Positions 17,850-26,916 of a DNA stretch of 43,585 nt are shown in pieces. The translations under genes and the position numbers were made by a program. Where the stretch lies: the NCBI GenBank assembly GCA_013298875.1, contig JAAFJH010000010.1, positions 1 to 43,585 on the forward strand, in the 5' to 3' direction. This DNA is from Synechococcales cyanobacterium bin2.concoct.b11b12b14.033 (GTDB lineage: Bacteria > Cyanobacteriota > Vampirovibrionia > Caenarcaniphilales > Caenarcanaceae). Numbering within the stretch: position 1 is the stretch's first letter; every line of letters begins with the position of its first letter. Below the pieces are notes generated by a model. That model was not told the origin of the DNA. It searched no databases and saw only the letters and a program-made list of their open reading frames with translations.

Positions 17850-18179
17850 TTAATTTTTTTCAACAGCGCTTTTGGCTTCAATGCTTTTAACTTCAGTAGT
17901 CTTTTTGTAAGAATTTTCTAACTCTTCTAAACTTAAGAAATTATCATTGTTTTTATCTACTCTTTTAAAGCGTTTCATTCTAAAAGATAAATTAACTTCA
18001 TTTTTGGCTAATTTACCATCTTTATTGGCATCATTAGCTTTTAATAATTTAGCAGCTGCTTCATTAGGTGGCAAAGTAGCTATTTCTTCAGCGACACTTC
18101 CGTCTTTTTTAGCTAATGAACTAAGAGCAAATAAACCACTCAAAGCGATTAAAGAAAAAAGAATTGAAAAATTTTTCAT
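17850..18179 (-). CDS. exported EF-hand protein
   Basis: 109 residues. A signal peptide covers about residues 1-22. Two EF-hand calcium loops are visible: D-A-N-K-D-G-K-L-A-K-N-E (50-61) and D-K-N-N-D-N-F-L-S-L-E-E (75-86). In both, positions 1, 3, 5 and 12 carry the expected oxygen ligands; the second loop has Asn in place of Gly at position 6. This suggests a small periplasmic or surface calcium-binding protein. The C-terminal tail is Lys/Glu/Ser-rich. No partner is evident; the FHA gene lies upstream on the same strand. Confidence 0.8.
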   Translation of the reverse strand: MKNFSILFSLIALSGLFALSSLAKKDGSVAEEIATLPPNEAAAKLLKANDANKDGKLAKNEVNLSFRMKRFKRVDKNNDNFLSLEELENSYKKTTEVKSIEAKSAVEKN

Positions 18180-18257
18180 ATATTGTAAAAAAGTTTTTTG
18201 ATTTTTAAGGATAACAAGAAACTTTAGTATAGCATGTTTCTTTAAATTAAATAGTTT

Positions 18258-19490
18258 TCATCCGAAAGCGGGACGGTGACTGACACCAAAAATTAAGGTA
18301 ATAATGAGGGCGATAATTAAAACACCAATTGGTATTGCATAATTTTTCAAACTGGCGATCAAAGAAGGTTTGTCTTCCGTTTTTATAACTTTAAGTTTTT
18401 CATTAAATAATTCTTTCGGTGAACCTTTAAACTTAGAAAAAACCGAATCATCTTCTTTAAACATTAAAGCTTCAAAGGGATCTTTATTTTTATTGTCTAA
18501 TTTAGAGTCAAAACTATAAGCGTCCACCGGGAAATTAGCAGGATTTGAATTATTTGCTTCCGGGTAATAATAAGATTCTAAATCAGTTTTATAATTTGGC
18601 ACTTGTATTGAGCTAATTTCCTGGCTAGGTAGCTCAACTGGAGGAGGCGAATAGCTGGTGGGTAGATTACTAACATTCATTTGCTGATTATAACTCTGAT
18701 TAAAAGGTAATGGGCTTAAATTTGGTTGGACAATATTATTAGGAGTTTGAACGGCTGTATTAGTGGAATTTCCCAAAACTTGATTAAATAATTCATGCTC
18801 ATTAAGGTCTAAAGAAGAAGCTTGGAAATTACTTTTATTATTCTGCACCGCATTTATTTTTTGTCGGAATAAATTCATTTTATGCCAACTTTCATTAGAA
18901 TTAGCGTTTTTATTCTTAATTTGTCCAAAAATTTCTTCGGCTAATTTCTGCTCTTCATCAGATAAACCATTATTAGTTTCGGATTGTTGAAAAGGCAATT
19001 CCTGATTTGCAATTGGATGGATTGCATGGCTAGGAGAAGGTGGCAAATAAATAGGTTGTTGGGAGTAATTATTATTTAGTGAATTGGGCATGTGAATTTC
19101 AGGTTGATTATTGTCGAAAGAGCTATTGACTGGTGGCAAAATATCATTTTTAATGGAATTGTTTGAATTTCCAGCTAAACTTATCGCTTGAAATAATAAA
19201 GAAATTTCCCCCAAATTTATTTGGTCATTAGTTTTTAATTGAAACATTTGTTCGGCTTCTAATAGGCCACCGTTTAAAAAAGTTCCATTAGTACTATTTA
19301 AATCACAAATAAAAAAACCGCTGGGGCTATTAATTAATTTGGCATGCAAACGGGATATTTCAGTACTTTCAATGACAATATTAGCTTCCGGCGAACGTCC
19401 AATAATAGTATTAGACTGGGTAATTTCAAATTCTTTAATTGCTTTATTGTCAGCATTTAGCAAAAGTAATTTGACCCTATTATTATTCAT
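18258..19490 (-). CDS. FHA domain protein with C-terminal membrane anchor
   Basis: 410 residues. An N-terminal FHA domain (about 10-100) is clear: T-I-I-G-R-S at about 25-30, then E-I-S-R-L-H-A-K-L and D-L-N-S-T-N-G-T-F-L-N, so Arg, Ser-Arg-x-His and Asn-Thr-Asn-Gly residues for phosphothreonine binding are present. Residues about 110-340 are Asn/Gln/Pro-rich and probably disordered. A single hydrophobic span lies near 385-405, with a short tail, so the protein is tail-anchored with the FHA domain in the cytoplasm. It would recognise a phosphothreonine partner; no Ser/Thr kinase is encoded in this window. The stop codon is TGA. Confidence 0.85.
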   Translation of the reverse strand: MNNNRVKLLLLNADNKAIKEFEITQSNTIIGRSPEANIVIESTEISRLHAKLINSPSGFFICDLNSTNGTFLNGGLLEAEQMFQLKTNDQINLGEISLLFQAISLAGNSNNSIKNDILPPVNSSFDNNQPEIHMPNSLNNNYSQQPIYLPPSPSHAIHPIANQELPFQQSETNNGLSDEEQKLAEEIFGQIKNKNANSNESWHKMNLFRQKINAVQNNKSNFQASSLDLNEHELFNQVLGNSTNTAVQTPNNIVQPNLSPLPFNQSYNQQMNVSNLPTSYSPPPVELPSQEISSIQVPNYKTDLESYYYPEANNSNPANFPVDAYSFDSKLDNKNKDPFEALMFKEDDSVFSKFKGSPKELFNEKLKVIKTEDKPSLIASLKNYAIPIGVLIIALIITLIFGVSHRPAFG

Positions 19491-19655
19491 TTTTCCTAAA
19501 GTTAAAAATAAAAAAATTCTTTTATTGATTTATTAATTCCCCAAAATGACCGAAATTTACAATTTTTTTTAATAAAACAATTTTCTATGAAGCTTTAACC
19601 TGGCTTATAAGTTCAATAAGGTCAAAAAAACACCTAAAATAAAATTTTTTTAAGT
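19491..19655. other. intergenic, AT-rich, no recognised content
   Basis: Upstream of the FHA gene. Homopolymeric A and T runs, no ORF of note and no clear hairpin with a T tract. Together with the small ORF at 19656-19766 and a further 91 bases to 19857 it makes a 367-base gap between the FHA and fumarase genes. Confidence 0.5.
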
Positions 19656-19766
19656 TTAAAATTTCTTTCTTTTTCTTAAGCTGCCATATACAACTTTCAT
19701 CAAAAAGGGAAAACTAAAGGCTAAAGCAATAATAAAAACAATAATTAATATTAAATTCAAGTCCAT
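19656..19766 (-). CDS. 36-residue single-span membrane peptide (candidate)
   Basis: An ATG at 19764-19766 (minus strand) opens a 36-codon frame ending in TAA. The product begins MDLNLILIIVFIIALAFSF, continues hydrophobic to about residue 22, then has a basic end (S-L-R-K-R-K-K-F). One membrane span with a positive cytoplasmic tail is a common small-protein design. It lies alone in the gap between fumarase (upstream) and FHA (downstream), all on the same strand. No Shine-Dalgarno motif is obvious. I do not recognise a family, and chance hydrophobic ORFs occur in T-rich DNA, so confidence is moderate. Confidence 0.4.
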   Translation of the reverse strand: MDLNLILIIVFIIALAFSFPFLMKVVYGSLRKRKKF

Positions 19767-19857
19767 GATGCTTTTTAAAGTAAACAATATTTGAGATTTA
19801 TCTTTATACTAAATGACTCAAATTAAAATTTTATTATTAGTGAATCTCTTTATTTTA

Positions 19858-21420
19858 TTAAGCAAAAACTTTTTCCTGAAAGCTACTTAATTTTTCCAAG
19901 GAAGTCTTTTCGATATCACTATGCAAACTATTTCCATGCGAGTCCATGGTTACAATAGCGGGAAAGTTTTCGACTCTTAAATGCCACATTGCTTCAGGCA
20001 CTCCAAAATTCATAAAATCAACACCTTTTACTTCTTTAATACAATCCGAATAAAATTGAGCTGCCCCACCAATAGCATTTAAATAAACAGCTCCATTTTC
20101 CTGCAAAGCTTTTAGCGTTTTTGAACCCATACCACCTTTTCCAATGACTGCTTTTATACCAAATTTTTCAATTAGCCCGGCTTGATAAGGTTCTTCTCTG
20201 ATGCTTGTTGTTGGCCCAGCTGCTTTAATTTTCCATAATTCACTCTCTTTAATTACCACTGGTCCACAATGATAAATTGGCATATTATTCAAATCAACTG
20301 GGCAATTATCAGATTCAGACAAATGCTTATGAACAGCATCCCGTCCTGTATACATTATTCCGCTAATTAAAACAATATCTCCAACTTTTAGTTGTTTGAT
20401 GCTATCGGGATTAAAAGGCGTATTTAATTTAATTTCCTGGCCAGATGACTGAATAATTGTTTCCTCAAAAGTTGGAATAATTTGTTTGGCTTCATTTTGC
20501 AAATCTTTGGGCAATTCACGGTAAAACCATTCTTTAATTTGTCCACTTTCAGGATTAATTACAATGCCCAAACGCCGATAAGCCCAGCAATTATAAGAAA
20601 CCGACACAAAAAAGCTGGCTGGTAATCTATTTTGGACACCGATTTTGCAACCTAATAAACTAATGTCTCCTCCAAAGCCCATAGTGCCAATGCCCAGTTT
20701 ATTTGCATTTTGCATTATATAATTTTCCAACTCAGATAGCTCTCCAATTGGGTTTTTATCATATAAACTTCTAAATAATTGTTCTTTAGCATGTGCATAA
20801 CCGCCCGAACGATCGCTCCCAATAGAAACACCGATAAAACCTGCACTACAACCTTGTCCTTGAGCCTGATAAACTGAGTGTAAAATACATTTTCTAATTC
20901 CATCCAAATCACGGCCGGCCTTACCAATTCCTTCCAAGTCGGCTGGTAAGCTATATTGAATATTTTTATTTTCGCAACCACCACCTTTCAGCAAAAGTTT
21001 AATTTCTAAGCTGTTTTCTTCCCATTGTTCAAAATAAATGACAGGTGTGCCAGGCCCTAAATTGTCACCCGTATTTTCGCCCGTTAAGCTGTCAACTGAA
21101 TTGGTTCTTAATTTACCATTTTTAGTAGCTTGGGCAATAGCTGAATAAATAATTTTTTTTAATTTGATTTGATTAAAACCAATTGGTGTTTTAACTTTAA
21201 AAGTTGGCATGCCCGTATCCTGGCAAATAGGCAAAACTTGCGTGTCAGCCATATAAATATTTTTTGCAATGGTTGAAAGAGCTAAGCCAGCACTAGTTAA
21301 AGCATTTTCTGCCTGATGAGCTTTTTGAATAGCTACCCTTACATCAGCCGGTAAATTAGTAGAAGTTTGGACAATTAATTCATAAATCGAATCAAATAAT
21401 AATTCGTCAGCAGCGGGCAT
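19858..21420 (-). CDS. fumarate hydratase class I, fused alpha and beta parts
   Basis: 520 residues. It interconverts fumarate and malate with a [4Fe-4S] cluster. The N-terminal part (to about 290) has PICQDTGMP with Cys66, NSVDSLTGENTGDN, GGGCENKN, and G-I-G-K-A-G. The C-terminal part has GRDAVHKHL, IYHCGP, AAGPTTSIREEPYQ and G-K-G-G-M. Cys66, Cys191 and Cys257 are the best candidates for cluster ligands, by spacing. The oxygen-sensitive class I type sits with catalase elsewhere in the window. It is also related to tartrate dehydratase, which cannot be excluded on sequence alone. It lies downstream of the alpha/beta hydrolase on the same strand. Confidence 0.9.
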   Translation of the reverse strand: MPAADELLFDSIYELIVQTSTNLPADVRVAIQKAHQAENALTSAGLALSTIAKNIYMADTQVLPICQDTGMPTFKVKTPIGFNQIKLKKIIYSAIAQATKNGKLRTNSVDSLTGENTGDNLGPGTPVIYFEQWEENSLEIKLLLKGGGCENKNIQYSLPADLEGIGKAGRDLDGIRKCILHSVYQAQGQGCSAGFIGVSIGSDRSGGYAHAKEQLFRSLYDKNPIGELSELENYIMQNANKLGIGTMGFGGDISLLGCKIGVQNRLPASFFVSVSYNCWAYRRLGIVINPESGQIKEWFYRELPKDLQNEAKQIIPTFEETIIQSSGQEIKLNTPFNPDSIKQLKVGDIVLISGIMYTGRDAVHKHLSESDNCPVDLNNMPIYHCGPVVIKESELWKIKAAGPTTSIREEPYQAGLIEKFGIKAVIGKGGMGSKTLKALQENGAVYLNAIGGAAQFYSDCIKEVKGVDFMNFGVPEAMWHLRVENFPAIVTMDSHGNSLHSDIEKTSLEKLSSFQEKVFA

Positions 21421-21512
21421 AAGTTTTATTCACTTCTTTAATAAATGTCTGTAAAGGAAATATTATCATTTTATATTATTAACTTAGCCTGTCCGAACTT
21501 AAATAGAAATAG

Positions 21513-22640
21513 TTATTTTATTTTTTGTGCAAATTCATCGACTGCTTTTATCATTTGCTCATTTCTCTCTACTGTGCCGAGATGTCCGCAGGGTTGGAGA
21601 ATTTTAAGGGTTGAATTAGGAATATTATTTTTCATGAATTCACTAGCTTCAGGCTTGCACATTAAATCTTGGTCGCCAGCTAATATTAAAACCGGTACAT
21701 CAATATTTGGAAGTATTTGGGTAGCATCATATTCAAACATACCTAATATTCCTCGCCCAACTACATCAACAGGAGCCATATTACTTAATAAAGTCATTAA
21801 ATTTAATTGCCCTTTAGTTTCGGTGCGTGCAAAACCCGTAAAATGGTTATTTATATGCAATGAGCCATTCAAATACTTCATCCAATTAGTAATTTGAAAA
21901 AGAGGAGCCAAACCAATCATTATATAACAAAGCGGCCTGAGTAATGGTTTTTCTAAAAATACAAGAAGCTTTGCTAGCACTGAAGTTTTTACCGGATTAG
22001 TATAAGTAGTTTGAATAAGCACTAAGCCAGCAACTTTGCTTGATAATTCGGTCGCCAAAAGTTTACAATAGCTCAGAATAATCATGCCGCCAATGCTATG
22101 TCCCAAAATAATTGGTTTTTTATGGCCGCCAGCTTCTCTTACTACTGCATCCAAATCTAGGGCAAAGCCATCAGGCGAGTACTGATTATTTGTTTTTTTA
22201 GTCGAATTGCCTAGACCCGGTAAGTCCATTAAAATTAGTCTGTAATTTTTGGATAAATGTTTTTTAAAGTAATACCATTGCAGGCTATTAGTACTCCATC
22301 CATGAATAAAAATAATAGGTTGATTTTCCGGATTACCATAAAACTCCAAAAAGATTTCATGACCTTCAGGCATAATCAAAGTTTTAGTTTCATCACTTCG
22401 AATCATATTAGGCTCATCATCGCCTTTTTTGCCCAAAATTAATTGAAAGAAAAATTTACCAAAGAAATTAAAGAAAAAACACAAAACTACTGCCCCAAGG
22501 CATAACTTGGTATATTGTTCATCTTGCAAAATATCTTTGTGTTCATACCATTCACGCAAAAAATAAATATTGGCCGCGACCAAAGCCATCCATATAAGAT
22601 TAGGAAAAATGCCTGTAATAAGCTGTAAAGGATGAAACAT
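21513..22640 (-). CDS. alpha/beta hydrolase with N-terminal membrane spans
   Basis: 375 residues. Two hydrophobic spans (about 5-28 and 47-68) anchor the protein. The hydrolase domain starts near residue 90. F-I-H-G-W-S-T-N (111-118) gives the oxyanion hole, G-H-S-I-G-G has the nucleophile Ser182, L-I-L-A-G-D-Q-D supplies the acid, and PCGHLGTVE near the end the His. Substrate is unknown; the family covers esterases, lipases and peptidases. The protein probably works at the membrane on lipid or ester substrates. It is 69 bases downstream of galE. Confidence 0.85.
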   Translation of the reverse strand: MFHPLQLITGIFPNLIWMALVAANIYFLREWYEHKDILQDEQYTKLCLGAVVLCFFFNFFGKFFFQLILGKKGDDEPNMIRSDETKTLIMPEGHEIFLEFYGNPENQPIIFIHGWSTNSLQWYYFKKHLSKNYRLILMDLPGLGNSTKKTNNQYSPDGFALDLDAVVREAGGHKKPIILGHSIGGMIILSYCKLLATELSSKVAGLVLIQTTYTNPVKTSVLAKLLVFLEKPLLRPLCYIMIGLAPLFQITNWMKYLNGSLHINNHFTGFARTETKGQLNLMTLLSNMAPVDVVGRGILGMFEYDATQILPNIDVPVLILAGDQDLMCKPEASEFMKNNIPNSTLKILQPCGHLGTVERNEQMIKAVDEFAQKIK

Positions 22641-22652
22641 AGTGGATGAATT

Positions 22653-22694
22653 TTTTATCGTTATACATTAAGCGTATCTTTCTTTTCGATAAAA
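22653..22694. repeat. nested inverted repeat between galE and the hydrolase gene
   Basis: TTTTATCG (22653-22660) and CGATAAAA (22687-22694) are perfect 8-bp arms, with an inner ATAC/GTAT pair. No T tract follows on the minus strand, the coding direction here, so it is not a standard terminator; it may be an operator or an mRNA structure. Confidence 0.35.
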
Positions 22695-22709
22695 GGTCAT
22701 TAAAACTTA

Positions 22710-23684
22710 TTATGCCAGCTTTTTTTCCCAATTTAAACTATCAATAATAATTTGCTCCAGATTATCGTATTTTGGTTTCCAGCCCAATTGATTTTTAAGT
22801 TTATTATTATTAGCAATTAATATTTCCAAATCACCAGCTCTTTTTTCTGAAATTTTAATATTTAACTTTTGTCCATTAATTTTTTCAATAGTTGTCAGTA
22901 CTTGCCTTACGCTATAAGCTTTTCCATAGCCAACATTAACTATCAAAGATTCATTTTTATTTTTCAAATAGTCCAAGCAATAAATATGAGCATTTGCTAA
23001 ATCTTCCACATGAATAAAATCTCTTTGGCAAGTTCCATCGGGTGTATTATAATCAGTGCCAAATATTTCAATAAATTCTCTTTTGCCTAATGCTGTTTGA
23101 CAGCCTAATTTTATTAAATGAGTGGCATTTTGAACTCTTTGACCAAGCTTGCCTGATGAGTCAGCTCCTGCAACATTAAAATAGCGTAAAATTGCATAAT
23201 TAAAATTATAAGCTTCAGCTAAGTCTTTAATAATAATTTCACTTAATAACTTTGACTTTCCGTATGGGCTAATTGGATTAGTAGAAGTATTTTCATCGGC
23301 AATACCAGATTCAGGTGGGCTATAAACTGCAGCAGTACTTGAAAAAATGAAATTTTGTACTTTATATTTAATACAAATATTTAAAAGGTTTAAAGTATTA
23401 GAAGTATTATTTAAATAGTATTTTAATGGATCAGTAACCGACTCAGAAACCACAATGGAAGCGGCAAAATGAATAACTGAATCAATTTTATGAGTTTGAA
23501 ATAAATTATCTAAAGCCTGGGTATCGTTTAAATCAGCTTTAATTAATTTTTCATTGTAAAGTAAATTTTCCTGAAAACCAGTTGTCAAATTATCCAAAAC
23601 AATTAAATCTTCTTTTTTTTCACTTAATTGCTTAACTAAATGACTACCAATATATCCACAGCCCCCAGTCACCAAAATTGTCAT
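22710..23684 (-). CDS. galE: UDP-glucose 4-epimerase
   Basis: 324 residues. It interconverts UDP-glucose and UDP-galactose with tightly bound NAD. The Rossmann motif T-G-G-C-G-Y-I-G-S-H-L is at 6-16, SST at 115-117, and the catalytic Y-x-x-x-K is Tyr141/Lys145 in Y-G-K-S-K. The R-Y-F-N-V-A-G-A block and the C-terminal V-N-V-G-Y-G-K-A-Y-S-V are GalE-type. Acceptance of N-acetyl sugars cannot be judged. It probably supplies sugars for surface glycans made by enzymes such as the GT9 and GT-C proteins in this window. rsgA lies 47 bases upstream on the same strand. Confidence 0.92.
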   Translation of the reverse strand: MTILVTGGCGYIGSHLVKQLSEKKEDLIVLDNLTTGFQENLLYNEKLIKADLNDTQALDNLFQTHKIDSVIHFAASIVVSESVTDPLKYYLNNTSNTLNLLNICIKYKVQNFIFSSTAAVYSPPESGIADENTSTNPISPYGKSKLLSEIIIKDLAEAYNFNYAILRYFNVAGADSSGKLGQRVQNATHLIKLGCQTALGKREFIEIFGTDYNTPDGTCQRDFIHVEDLANAHIYCLDYLKNKNESLIVNVGYGKAYSVRQVLTTIEKINGQKLNIKISEKRAGDLEILIANNNKLKNQLGWKPKYDNLEQIIIDSLNWEKKLA

Positions 23685-23731
23685 TATTGTATTATTTTCC
23701 TTTGTTAAAAATTATATTAACTTATTTTTTA

Positions 23732-24841
23732 TTATTCATTTAAATTTTCATCGTCTTCAATATTATTTTCGGTTTCTATATTAAACTTTTGTTTTTGTTT
23801 TTTACGAGAAATTGAACGATCTGACCCTTTAAGTTTGGGAATATTAGTTTTAGTAGAGGAAATTTTTTTAGTCGAATCTTCCGCTTCTTTTACCTTGCGG
23901 CTTTCCAATTGCTCACTTTCTCGGGTAATTGATTCTTGAGCTAATTTCTGATAACTAGCTTTCCGGGATTCTGAAAACTTGACCTGACAACCATTTTCTT
24001 CAAGGTGTTTACAATCAATAAAATAACATTTCTCTGGGCTTTGGGTAATTTCGGGGAAAGCCTTGGGAGAATTAATTTCGGTTAAATTTACCTGTGCATC
24101 TAAACGACTAAAACCTGGAGTATCCAAAATATAAAAAATATTCTCTCCGGAGCGGCCTTCAAACATTTCGGTATGTCTAGTTGTATGCGTTCCTTTTTGG
24201 CTTTTTTTGCTTACTTCCCCAACTTTAAAGGCTCTTTCAGGAAATAAATTATTTAATAAGCTTGACTTTCCAACACCCGACTGACCTGCTAATACTGAGA
24301 CTTTATTAAACAAAAAACTCTTTAATTCTTCTAAGCTTTCTGGCTGCAGATAAGACAATTCAACTATTTTATAACCTAAAGATTTATACAAATTAATAAA
24401 TTCTGGGTCTGGTTTTTGCAAATCTATTTTTGTCAAACAAATAATTGGCTTATCAGGCAAAGTAATTGAAGCATGCGTTAAAATTCGATCTAAATATTCA
24501 GGCTCTGGTGCTGGTTCGCAAACTGATAAAATAATTAAAGCTTGGTCAATATTAGCGACCTTTGGCCTTGGCATCAAAGATAAACGGGGAATTATTTGAA
24601 CAATGGTTTGATTTTGAGGATTAAACTTTATTAAATCACCGATAAAACATTCAAAGCCTTCTTTTTTTAGCCTACTTGGCAAAGTAAGCATTATTAATTT
24701 GTCAGCCTCCAGCTCGGTTTTAATGGCTTGATTAATTAAATTAATTTTTTTTGCATAGTAAAAATGCCCATGAATTTTCTGAATTAAAGCATAATCTTCG
24801 GTTTTTTCTAAACTGCTAATTAGGCTTTTTATTAAACTCAT
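23732..24841 (-). CDS. rsgA: ribosome small subunit-dependent GTPase A
   Basis: 369 residues. RsgA helps late 30S subunit maturation. The circularly permuted GTPase order is visible: G4 T-K-I-D at 137-140 comes before the P-loop G-Q-S-G-V-G-K-S-S (186-194), then D-T-P-G at 240-243. Zinc ligands Cys272, Cys277, His279 and Cys285 follow. The C-terminal ~70 residues are an unusual charged tail, basic to about 352 then acidic. The ATG overlaps the stop of the upstream response regulator by one base (TAATG), so the two are probably translationally coupled. Confidence 0.95.
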   Translation of the reverse strand: MSLIKSLISSLEKTEDYALIQKIHGHFYYAKKINLINQAIKTELEADKLIMLTLPSRLKKEGFECFIGDLIKFNPQNQTIVQIIPRLSLMPRPKVANIDQALIILSVCEPAPEPEYLDRILTHASITLPDKPIICLTKIDLQKPDPEFINLYKSLGYKIVELSYLQPESLEELKSFLFNKVSVLAGQSGVGKSSLLNNLFPERAFKVGEVSKKSQKGTHTTRHTEMFEGRSGENIFYILDTPGFSRLDAQVNLTEINSPKAFPEITQSPEKCYFIDCKHLEENGCQVKFSESRKASYQKLAQESITRESEQLESRKVKEAEDSTKKISSTKTNIPKLKGSDRSISRKKQKQKFNIETENNIEDDENLNE

Positions 24842-25590
24842 TAAAAATTTATATTTTCATTACCTTCTGCAGCCGCTTTGCTAATGCGTGATTCATCCGA
24901 TTCTAAAATATAACCGTCGCCTCTTTTGGTTTTAATAATTTCCGGTTTTTCCAATTTAGAACGTAAATAACGGATGTAAACTTCAATAACATTAGAATCC
25001 CCCAAAAAACTAGACCCCCAAACTTGGTCAAAAATGAATGCACGAGTCAAAACTTGTTCTGGTTTAAGCAAAAATACTTTTAATAAATCGAATTCTTTAG
25101 AACGCAAATCAACTAATTTATTATTTCTCCAAACGGCTCTATTAATCAAGTCCATTCTAATATCGCTATATTCCAAAATTCCTTCTTTCGAAACTGACAA
25201 GGTCCGGCGAAGCATAGCTTTAACTTTGGCCATTAATTCATCGCTCGAAAAAGGTTTAGCAAAATAATCATCAGCTCCCGCATTCAAAGCGGAAATTTTT
25301 TCATTGATATTAGACTTATTACTGGTAACGATAATCCAAGCAGTGCTGCCCTGAAAACGTAATTTTTCACAAATTAATAAACCAGTTGATTCTTCCAATT
25401 TAATCTCTAGGCTTAAAATAATTAAATCCGGATTTGACTTTTGAACATAATTAACTATTCCTGGAAAGCTTGCCAAAGCTTCGATTTGAAGATTATTATA
25501 GGCAAATTCCATTTGAATCAATCTCCGCAAAGGCTCATCATCTTCGAGCAGAAGGATTTTTTTATCTTGAAATATATTTATGACGCTCAT
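24841..25590 (-). CDS. OmpR/PhoB-type response regulator lacking the phosphoacceptor Asp
   Basis: 249 residues. The receiver domain (about 10-125) has the acidic pair Asp17/Asp18 (L-L-L-E-D-D-E), Thr89/Ser90 and Lys112 (F-A-K-P-F). Where the phosphorylated Asp is expected, the strand reads P-D-L-I-I-L-S-L-E-I, so residue 60 is Ser (codon AGC). A complete OmpR-type winged helix follows (about 140-238), with V-Y-I-R-Y-L-R-S-K-L-E and T-K-R-G-D-G-Y. Such a protein would be expected to act without ordinary phosphorylation. No histidine kinase is adjacent. rsgA follows with a 1-base overlap. Confidence 0.9.
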   Translation of the reverse strand: MSVINIFQDKKILLLEDDEPLRRLIQMEFAYNNLQIEALASFPGIVNYVQKSNPDLIILSLEIKLEESTGLLICEKLRFQGSTAWIIVTSNKSNINEKISALNAGADDYFAKPFSSDELMAKVKAMLRRTLSVSKEGILEYSDIRMDLINRAVWRNNKLVDLRSKEFDLLKVFLLKPEQVLTRAFIFDQVWGSSFLGDSNVIEVYIRYLRSKLEKPEIIKTKRGDGYILESDESRISKAAAEGNENINF

Positions 25591-25743
25591 TTTTACTGAA
25601 AAACAAATTTTAGATATGTGAATTTATTTAATTAATACTTTATTGTAACAGACATTATTAGTCATATTTAATTTCAAATCCGAACTTTTGTATTGTATTT
25701 ACTTAGGTCAATAACTCCTTCTTTTCACCCAAAGTATTTATTT

Positions 25744-25870
25744 CTGAATCAGGATTTACCGGATTAAATGATAAACAGGATTTACGATCAGAAAGTGTAG
25801 TAGTCGAAGCAAATAAACTTTAAATAAATATTATCCTGAAAATCTTAAAATCCTGAGCATCCTCATTCAG
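25744..25870. repeat. AGGAT-type long inverted repeat, copy 1
   Basis: Left arm starts CTGAATCAGGATTTACCGG and runs to about 25782; the right arm (about 25829-25870) read on the opposite strand starts CTGAATGAGGATGCTCAGG. The arms match at most positions over about 38 bases and carry an (A)GGAT word every 10-12 bases. The loop is about 45 bases. It sits between the 305-residue gene and the response regulator gene. The same arm sequence recurs at 31521-31642. Confidence 0.75.
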
Positions 25871-25875
25871 ACAAT

Positions 25876-26793
25876 TTAATCAATATTAATAGTTATTGGT
25901 CTTCTATCATCTTTCTGAGGATCTAATTTCTCACCTGTTAATTCTTTCTCTCCACCTTTAATCATTCTATTTACAAAACCTCCAGCCATTCTTTGAAGTA
26001 CTGTAAAACCAGTTTCAATGGTACTCAGCTTACTAATATGAGGTTTTATAGAATCTGCTGGATGCTCTTGGTTCCAGAGAGTTTTTATAAGTAATGAAGG
26101 AGTTCTCCTATCGCTAGGTATTATCTTCTCTTCATGTTTGGCGAATTCATCGGATAATTTATTAAATGTTTCTTGAATAGCATCTTTAAAAGCTCGAGGT
26201 AAATGATCATCTTTTTTAAAGTCATCATTGGCTTCTTTCAAAGCTTCAGTGTGGAGAGGAATAGAATAAGCTTTATCATTATCACCTAAAGGAATATGAT
26301 GTAAATCTGCAATGTCTCCCTTCTCTGAAATTAATAAATTATTCAAAAATTTTGCAAGATTTTCTTTTTCTGGCTCTGAAATTCCTGGATTATCCTTTAA
26401 ATGTTTATCATATTTTTGATAGATTTCCGCACGAGGATCGAAGAAATTCTTTCTATATTCGCTCTCAGGCTTAAATATTTCTGCCAAATGAGATTGAATT
26501 TTTTCCGTATGAACTTTATTACCTACACCGTGTAAACAAAATACTGCTCCAGCAACGCCAACTACACCAGCTGCAACAAAAGGTAAAGCTTTTTGCCACC
26601 AAGGTTTTGATTCTCGAATTACGGGAACTTGCTGTTGTGAGCCATCTGGTGGTTGAGGTAAAGTTGCATTTGAATCGTCTGGTGTACCTGTCGCAGCTTG
26701 TTGTTGAGCTGATGGTGGTGCTTGCTGTACGTTTTTTTGTTGTTTGCCAGCGTGTACAGTAGCTTGTTGTTTTTGTGATAATGCTGAAATCAT
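25876..26793 (-). CDS. single-span membrane protein, unknown function
   Basis: 305 residues. Residues 1-60 are Gln/Pro/Ala-rich and low in complexity, with Q-Q-Q-A and Q-Q-Q-V-P runs. W-W-Q-K-A-L-P-F-V-A-A-G-V-V-G-V-A-G (about 63-80) begins a single membrane span. The remaining ~220 residues are soluble, helical and rich in Lys/Asp/Glu. Without a signal peptide the N-terminus is probably cytoplasmic and the C-terminal domain external, or the reverse. I recognise no family. It looks more accessory than its neighbours and abuts the repeat element at 25744-25870. Confidence 0.6.
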   Translation of the reverse strand: MISALSQKQQATVHAGKQQKNVQQAPPSAQQQAATGTPDDSNATLPQPPDGSQQQVPVIRESKPWWQKALPFVAAGVVGVAGAVFCLHGVGNKVHTEKIQSHLAEIFKPESEYRKNFFDPRAEIYQKYDKHLKDNPGISEPEKENLAKFLNNLLISEKGDIADLHHIPLGDNDKAYSIPLHTEALKEANDDFKKDDHLPRAFKDAIQETFNKLSDEFAKHEEKIIPSDRRTPSLLIKTLWNQEHPADSIKPHISKLSTIETGFTVLQRMAGGFVNRMIKGGEKELTGEKLDPQKDDRRPITINID

Positions 26794-26916
26794 AATAATT
26801 GAAAAATCAGTTCTTAATCTTTATATAATTTTATCGTATCACACAATCAGCTTAATATTTACAAAAGAGTTACTTCTTTCGGGCATAATTATTAATATTT
26901 CAGCTCACAAAGACAA

